Part shown: one piece after another, positions 19,507 through 26,481 of the stretch
How the letters are laid out: every line of letters starts with the position of its first letter
Numbering within the stretch: position 1 is the first letter of the stretch
Assembly (NCBI GenBank): GCA_002812745.2
Contig: NCSJ02000469.1
Location: 1-26,481 of the forward strand
Origin: Scytalidium lignicola
Lineage: Eukaryota; Ascomycota; Leotiomycetes
Direction: 5' to 3'
DNA length: 26,481 bases
Position numbers and translations under genes: made by a program
The notes under the pieces: generated by a model
Databases searched by the model: none
Told to the model about the DNA's origin: nothing
Seen by the model: the letters and a program-made list of their open reading frames with translations, nothing else

Positions 19507-20595
19507 CTAATCAGTTAGATCTTACAAATTAGACAGAATATACAGTTTATCATTCTGAAGAGGGAGGTTAGCTTATATGATTTGTATTACTTTGATAACT
19601 TTAGTCTAAAGAGTAATTTCATCTATGTTAAACCTTTGTTAAGAGTAGGTTTTTAAGACTTTTAATCTTTAGTCTTTTTTATTAAAGAATAACTTGATTA
19701 AGTTATTAAATATCTTCAAGGTTTGTCCTTTTGACTTTGAAAACACAAACTTGTGTTAACAACATACAGTTAATTTATATACAAAACCATTAGTTTTTAC
19801 CTTTATAACTTCTTCAACCTTTAATCCTTTAATTCTTACTCATTATACCTTCTCTTATAATTTTTATATACTCTTGAACCTTTAGCTAACATCTTCTTAA
19901 CAAAATCCATCTGTTTGTACTTCTTCTAACTAACTTCCTTTTATACTTTTGCAATTACTTAGCATGTTCTTCTATTCTCCTTAATATAATTTATCCTTCT
20001 TAAAGCACTTTACTACTTATTAAAACACTTTCTTGTCCTTTGAAGTACTTTCTTATTCCTTAAAGTACTTTACTGTTTACTAAGATAACNTTTTTGTGTT
20101 TCAGTGTATCTTTCCACTTTGTATAGCATAGCTTACTACTTACTGTTACTTTAACTTGTATATATAAAGTGTACAATTGACAATCAAGAGCAAAGTCAGC
20201 TTGCAATTATAATACTTTTAACTTTTGTACTCTTAGTATTCTTAACCCCTTATTCTCAAAACCCTTCACTTTATCACTTCTGAATTCCTTTTATTAAAGT
20301 ATTAACTTCCTTTTATTTTACTTTTACTTCAGTACCTTCAACANTTTTTAACATTTTCAACTTTCCTTTATTTTAACTTCTCTTACTTAAGTACTTTCAA
20401 CTTCCTTTTACTTTAACTTCTCCTTAATTCAATTTCTTTTTACTTTAACACCTTAAGTACTTTTAACATCTTCAACTTCCTTTTACTTTAACTTCTTTTT
20501 ACTTTAATACTTTTAACATTTTCGACTTCAACACCTTTAACTTTTGTAAGGCTTATAACACAAGGATCTGAGCTAAGGAAGAGTAAACAGTTTAA
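19507..20595 (+). other. Copia 5' leader with pyrimidine-rich degenerate repeats
   Basis: Non-coding leader between the 5' LTR and the first gag-like frame. From about 19860 to 20545 the plus strand is strongly T/C-rich, with recurring TTCAACTTCCTTTTACTTTA-like units (at 20396 and 20471) and AAGTACTTT words. Unresolved bases lie at 20090 and 20344. No promoter or packaging signal can be named. Confidence 0.5.
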
Positions 20596-23500
20596 GTGAT
20601 TATAAACCCTCTGAGTAACAAGTTAAAACTGTCTAAAGGTATATCCCTTAGACTTGTTTTTAACTTTGATCTCATAGTTATTATAAGGCAAACTTTGTTC
20701 TTACTTAGTACTAAGGAAAAGGAAGATCTAAAACCTAAGATAACAAACAACTTAAAGGAAGAAAGTTCTAAAGATTAATTTATTAATTTTGCCTTTAATC
20801 CATCTATTATAATTATTATAAAGCTTAATAGATATGTCAAATCTAAATAATATAAGTATAAGAATAAGGAATAGACTGATTATAATTTGTAAGAAGCTTT
20901 TAAAGAAGATTTTTACAACTTTACAAAAACTTTCTTTATAAGAGTTATTACTAATATCTTAAAAACCTTTTGAATATTCTTACAAGTATAAAGAATATGG
21001 ATTAAAAGTGATAAAACGTTAATACTACATACAATGGCTAAAATACTGAAAAAGGAAAAACTTGTAAAATAGACTAATGATGAGATTAACGAATATATTC
21101 AAAAATATAATCAAACCTTCTTAAATATGATTAACTACAGACTTAGTAGTAGAAAGCTACTTTCAATTAATACTTTAAAGGAAGATGAAGAAGAAATATA
21201 CAATACTCTAAAAGCTTCTAGAGTTTAAACTTAGCAAGAAACCCCTTTATGTTCAAGTGTACTATTACTAGTATAAGCAGAGAATATACTTACATATTCA
21301 AGATTATTACCTTTGTTATAAGTAGAGAATACTCTTTTATGTTTAAGTATATTACTTTTGTTATAAGCAAGGAATACTCCTCTATAAATTAAGCTTTCTT
21401 TACTATTACATCAAGTATAAAGGTATAAGAAGAAGCTTGTAAACCTGGCAAAGATGTACATTGAAGAAAGTAAGTATAATAATGACAAAAACAACTTTGA
21501 CTTCAAATTCATTATTTTTCATAATATTTGTAAAAGGGCTAACATATTATAATAAGCCTAAGTAAAAGCCTTTTTCAATATACTAAAAAGCTTAACCTTA
21601 AACTTCTTCTATACTAATAATACTTTAGTTACTTTATCTTTTGAAGAGTTATATATTAAGGTTTATGATTACTTTGAAGGCCTTGAATACAAGAGAAGTA
21701 TACTGTCAAAGTAGAATAAAGTGAACTTCAAGTTAATTATAACTTAAAACAAAGGTAAACTAACCTTTGAATACCTTTAACTACTCTTAAATGAGTTATG
21801 ATATCTTTAATATAACTTAGACTTTATCTTATAGAATGATACTTTTATTCATAACAAGCTAATTATCACTTGTTAAAATGTATTAACTTATTAGTATACT
21901 TGTTTTAAGTTATCACTAACTATTGTTAGCTTACTCAACAACTTATATTCATTAATTACAATATAGGAAAAGGTAAATAGTACTATCCAAACTAATGCCN
22001 TTTTTTATAGATTGTTGTTATCACAAGCAAGGTTATTACCCTTTTACTTAGAATAACTAGCTAAGAAGATAATTCAACAAGAAATATTATTTTGTATATA
22101 AGAAAGAAAATTGTATATTATACAACTACATTAAGAAGGAGTATAAGGAGTTGAAAAGTTACTTTAAGAAGTAGTTTAATCAATGATTTAATAAGAAATT
22201 TTATTAATATCTTATTAAGTTTAAAGGTAAAGAAGTTATAAACCTTAATGATAATGACCTTGATAATCTTAAAGACCTTGAAGACTTTGAAGACCTTAAG
22301 GCATTTATGGTAACCGTTGAGAGTGATGAAGATTAAGGCTTTATTTTTATACAAGAGCTTATTAAAAGCTATATCATCTTTATCAGTATTGTCAATTTAG
22401 TAAATGTAATTAAAGCTTTAATATTCCTTATTAATCATGCCTTTGAACATATACTTATAGCTTAACATATTATTGTAAATTATAATAAAAAGGATTTTTT
22501 TATATATAATATTATTATTACCTTTAAGTATACATTAAAGACATTTTATAGTATTATGATTGATATAAGTATGTTAAGGAAGTTTACAATTGGTTATAAT
22601 CAGTATATTACTTATTAAAACCTTGACAATACTGTTTTAATTGATGAATCTACAAAAGGCAGTATATTTGTATAATTTAGAATAAGCATTACAAGCTTAA
22701 TTGGTTTAATTGATGTTTACACCCCTTTTAACAAAGTCCAATTCTATGTCATCAATGTAAACATCTCATTTTTGCNTTTTATTAACTAATATAGATTATT
22801 TAGACATTTATTACAATAATGTCAAAAACAAGCTTATTACCTTTAATGATAAAATGCTTGTAATTCAACGTTTTAGCTATGCATTTTGATTATAAGATGA
22901 TTTTTTATATATCTTCTTGATGGACTCTTTTAATAACAATATATACTATTTAACCAAAGTTGAATTATGTTGTTTATATTATTGTTTTAGTTATCTATCA
23001 ATTAGAAGGTTATGAAAAATTCTAAAACGTTTAAAGTACAAAGTCAACAATAAAGTACTTTAATATCTTACTCAATTCTGTAATTATTGTTAAAAACATA
23101 ACAAATCACTTAGTAAATTCAAGTTTACCCTTTAAGATAATGTCGAATTTAATTATATAATTTTGGTTAATGTTATATATATTAATAACAAGCTTATTTT
23201 ACATATCATCAACGAAGTTACAAACTTCTAAGTTGCTTAATGATTATAGAATATCTTTGTAAAACATGTTTAGGACATTTTACAAACTTGTTAAATTAAT
23301 ACTTACTTTAAACTTCTTGAATTAGTTACTCATAACATTAATAAGAGCTTTATTAATAAGGATTTCAAGCATTTAGTTACTATGATAAAAGTCTTCATTA
23401 AGTGTGTACTTGTAGAGGTATACTAGTTAATTGGAAAAGTTGAACATTATTATGCTATCTTATATCAAGCATATCAAATTGTCTTTAAGGAGCTCCTTGA

Positions 23501-25680
23501 TCTTGATAAGGATATAGCCTTACAAATGGCTATCAAGGTTATAAACAATACAACAAGCCTTAACAACCTTGTACTAACCTTACTTGTCTTTAAGGCATTC
23601 CTTTATATGTTAGAACTTGATGTTCTTACTTCTTCAATAGCTTAACAGGCTATAACAACTAAAAAGGCTATAAATAAGATCAAGACTTATTATGCTTAAA
23701 GACAAGTACAAGATGCTTTGAATCAACGAAATAGACTCTTAATAATGGTTATCTATAACTTATTACTTAATTCAAACATGTTTGTATAGTATAAAGGCAA
23801 TGGAGAGCATGTTAGAAGCTGGAAAAGCTTATTCAAGCTGTTAGAAATGAACAATAAGACTTGTAAATTATAACTACTAAATAACCTTACAAAGTTCAAG
23901 AGTATTATAGTAAAACTATACTTGAAAGAAGATAACATTCAAGAATTACAAAATACTTAACAATTATAAAACACTTAAGAAATCTAATACAATAAGGATA
24001 TAATTCAGGTTAAACTTTAACTAGTATTAACTATACTTATAAAGCTATTTAAACAATATTATAACAAACCTTAAAAGAATGCTATTCAAGTTTTAATAGT
24101 TGATATTACAATTTATATACAACAAGAATTTTAAACTATACTTCTAGCAAAGTAATTTAAAGAATCTTAACATAAGAAAATCAATAGGCTACTTGAAAAG
24201 GGTATATTCAAAGTTATACTTATATTACTTATCTTAAAAGGTATTAGAATCTTTAATTCCAAGTTCATTAATAAGGTTAAGAATGTTAGAACAAGCTTAA
24301 CTTTCGAAAAGTTATACTTAGTTATTTAAACTTATAACAATGTTAAAAAGGACTTGGTTTTGACTTAATTACTTATAATCTAACAAGTCAATTAACATTT
24401 GATTTTAGTTATTATAATTATAATACTAGAGAAAAAGCTTTATTTATAAGATATATCATAAGCTTATGTTTAATTGAATATAAACTTAAATTATAACTTT
24501 TATATTTGTTTTCTTACAAAGTTAAGCATTAGAGAAGACATTGTTTTTAAAGGTTGTTAAGCCTTTATACAGAGTCCTTGAAATAAAGAACTATTAGTTT
24601 AATATTTATTACTACTATTATGTTGAACAACTTTAGATAAGCCAGTTTATATACAACCTTTGCTTATTATACATTAATACCCTTGGATTTGGAATTGTTA
24701 GCTTACAAATTAAATGATACATTGTTTTTAACTGATAATACCTTTGTAAATATTAAGCAAAAGAAGCTTAAATTTCAGGCTAAGGCTAAGGAGATACTTA
24801 CAATTAATAACCTGATTAAATTCAACAGTAGCTTGATTACCTTGAATAATAATTTAATTTTCTTCAATTAAGAATAACAATGTAAGAACTTTAGGCTTGT
24901 CAACTCTTAACCATCAGACCTTGTCAGTGTAAGAGGAACCTTATAAAAGGTAATAATACTTAAAGATTAGTATGTAGCTCAGAGAACTTAAGGAGTATAT
25001 ATAACTATTGTTAGCCAACCAAAAGCTGCTTTTGATCTTTCTTTTGCTACTTAGATAGTTAATCCTCAGGAGAAAGATGTTAAAGCACTTAACAAGCGTT
25101 TATAATAGTAGATTGACAATGCTAAAAGAGGCCTCAAGTATATACTACTTAACTGTAATTCTCTCTAGTTACTAATGTTTATAAACACTTCTTTTATGAA
25201 CAATACAAACTTCTCCTTATAAATTAAGTACATAATTATACTTATAAACGCTAATATGAAGAGAAATATTGTCTACTAGTCTTTAATCAAGTATAAGAGG
25301 ATTATTAAAAGTATATTAACCTCAGAACTTTATGCTATAGCTTATGAATTTAATATTAAGGCTATCCTAAAGCTGACTGTTAAGAGAATCCTTGAAATGA
25401 CCATTCTACTTATTCTTTATACTGATTTGAAGTCATTATATGATTATCTTGTCAAATTAAGTACTATACAAGAGAAACAACTTATAATAAACCTTATATG
25501 TCTATATTAATCATATGAACGTTAAGAGATTATTAAGATTAAGTAAATCAATAATAATAATAACCTTGTAGATTCTATGATGAAATCTAAAGCTTGTAGA
25601 GTATTTAAAGACTTAATTAACAAGAACAAAGTTAACTTACATATGATAGAATAAGTAAAATGAAAAGAGTTTGAAACTAA
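20596..25680 (+). pseudogene. Copia polyprotein remnant: gag, protease, integrase, RT, RNase H
   Basis: Frame 1 carries gag from about 20596 to 22080, including NKGKLTFEYLQLLLNEL near 21760. An acidic stretch rich in LED and FED repeats follows at 22257-22335. The protease region is about 22600-22790 and the pre-integrase region about 22890-23060. The integrase core is at 23140-23450: the first Asp is Asn (AAT 23169-23171), the second is Asn (AAC 23334-23336), and the Glu is kept (GAA 23442-23444). Its C-terminal part follows to about 23950 (VQDALNQRN, KFKSIIVKLYLKED). RT begins about 24120 (INRLLEKGIF). The segment at 24683-24868 has LNDTLFLTDN where the catalytic DD pair is expected, so the first Asp is Asn. 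RNase H follows (SELYAIAYEF at 25322, LILYTDLKSLYDYL). Stops are mostly at expected Gln, Trp or Arg codons, and there are a few frame changes. Confidence 0.85.
21228..21390 (+). repeat. 45-bp tandem repeat inside copia gag
   Basis: ATAAGYAGAGAAT-type words recur at 21273, 21318 and 21363, exactly 45 bp apart, with a fainter unit before. Each encodes about 15 residues of the type x-E/R-N-T/I-L... ending in a TAA where Gln is expected. The repeat keeps frame and therefore belonged to the original protein. Confidence 0.7.
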
Positions 25681-25887
25681 AGGAATTAAAGGTGTTATAA
25701 AGGTTTAAAAACAGCTATAGAGTTATAAGAATATTATAAGGAGTTTAAAAGTAAGATAGAATTACAAAGCTTTTTACAATACTTTTATACACTTACAAAA
25801 GCTTTTATATTCATTATTGTCTTTTCAATTTACTATTATTTTTCTATTGTTTTTGTAACTTTTACAATTGTTATTACTTTTAGTTGT

Positions 25888-26115
25888 TGTTAGTATTAGT
25901 ATATATAAGTTAAAATCACATGTAGATTAAGTATATATGTAGATAAGATAAGGCTAATTCGGTTATAATAAAGGAAGGTAGTATTGTATAACAATACTCC
26001 TTATATAACTATTATAATATAAACTTACTTATAATTAACAACAATCAATTACTATATCAACATGTATTACCTCTATATATTAAAGATATACATTTATTGT
26101 AAAGGTAAACTAATA
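25888..26115 (+). repeat. 3' LTR of the copia element
   Basis: Same length as the 5' LTR with no indels. Differences run in both directions (C/T and G/A), so each LTR was mutated independently. It is followed by TATAT and a short TA microsatellite. Confidence 0.92.
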
Positions 26116-26481
26116 TATATATATATATAGTATAAAAATATAATAAAGTTTTTTATTTTACATTTTTCTATTAGTATAAAGTTATAATAAGTCTTTTGTA
26201 TATTTTCTAGTTATATTATACTAGTTTAGTATAATAACTTTTTTCTTATANTTTTTCATTCTTTTAACTTTTATAATATTAATAATTGTTAATCAAAAAG
26301 ATTTTATTAAAATAAAACTCATTTTTATAACAAGTACTATTCATATATAAACTTAAAGTTAAGGTTGTATGAAAAAGCATTATTTTTTATATTAATAGTA
26401 AGAAGAATATTTTTACAGACTAAGTCAACCTTAAAAGCATGAATAAAACTAAAGAATACTAATAGAGTTTTTCTTTTTTAT
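26116..26481. other. A+T-rich flank beyond the copia element
   Basis: It begins with TATATATATATATA and continues as A+T-rich sequence with no frame or motif I can assign. One unresolved base lies at 26251. It is probably older RIPped DNA that served as the insertion target. Confidence 0.6.

Larger units (their letters stand above)
19279..26115 (+). mobile_element. Structurally complete Ty1/copia LTR retrotransposon, RIP-inactivated, 6837 bp
   Basis: Two direct LTRs of exactly 228 bp (19279-19506 and 25888-26115) start TGTTAG and end CTAATA; CTAACA, the inverse of TGTTAG, would be the expected original end. TATAT flanks both sides (19274-19278 and 26116-26120), a 5-bp target duplication that in such A+T-rich DNA could partly be chance. 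Inside, on plus, the order is gag, protease, integrase, then reverse transcriptase-RNase H. Integrase before RT is the copia arrangement. The whole internal region is stop-ridden. Confidence 0.9.

Noticed and set aside
22118..22354. 78-aa hydrophobic minus-strand ORF as a membrane protein
   Set aside because: It is antisense to the acidic stretch of copia gag; Asp/Glu codons read backwards give Ile, Phe and Leu.
3990..26481. A+T-rich DNA as mitochondrial insertion
   Set aside because: No mitochondrial gene, tRNA or rRNA motif is seen, and the block contains nuclear transposons with RIP-type transitions.
3990..26481. Centromere or telomere satellite
   Set aside because: There is no long regular satellite array and no TTAGGG-type telomere repeat. 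RIPped elements explain the composition, though a centromere-flanking location cannot be excluded.

Overview
The window looks like nuclear DNA of a filamentous ascomycete (Pezizomycotina) with strong repeat-induced point mutation (RIP). The left end is gene-bearing DNA of ordinary composition (one sampled line at 601-660 is 33/60 G+C). From about 3.9 kb onward the sequence is mostly extremely A+T-rich (a sampled line at 6001-6060 is 11/60 G+C) and full of TAA/TAG stops. Transposon coding sequence can still be read through those stops. Where two copies can be compared, nearly all differences are transitions. No rRNA, tRNA, CRISPR or prokaryotic feature was seen.

Layout. 1-114 (-) is the start of an unidentified, possibly transposase, reading frame cut by the window edge. 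308-1321 (+) is an intact alpha/beta-hydrolase gene. 1606-3168 (+) is an intact alpha-kinase-fold protein with three 56-residue tandem repeats in front and a Cys-rich tail behind. Its two key catalytic-loop residues are replaced, so it is probably a pseudokinase. 3358-3594 is a doubtful small ORF. About 3625-3891 is the 3' end of a LINE-like retroelement with a (TG)n tail. It marks the edge of the degraded zone.

The degraded zone is a nest of mobile elements. 3990-10065 is very old, unassigned RIPped DNA with coding traces on +. 10075-12718 is a nearly whole MULE DNA transposon: about 70-bp terminal inverted repeats, FAR1-like N-terminus, DDE motifs, SWIM finger, broken ORF. 12850-15240 is a Ty3/gypsy-type element (LTR, gag, zinc knuckle, protease) cut off inside the protease. 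15241-15608 is a 368-bp near-perfect palindromic MITE with TA ends. 15609-16604 (-) is the 5' part of a pogo/Fot1-type transposon whose ORF stops exactly at the MITE. 16607-19278 is unassigned A+T-rich DNA with a degenerate tandem repeat. 19279-26115 is a structurally complete Ty1/copia element: two 228-bp LTRs, 5-bp target duplication, gag, protease, integrase, then RT-RNase H. Its integrase and RT acidic residues are mutated. The remainder is A+T-rich.

Only the hydrolase and the alpha-kinase-like gene look functional. Nothing shows that they act in one pathway; they share only strand and proximity. The most unusual items are the probable pseudokinase with its repeat array, the MULE ends with four 21-bp-spaced motifs, and the palindromic MITE that joins two unrelated transposons.
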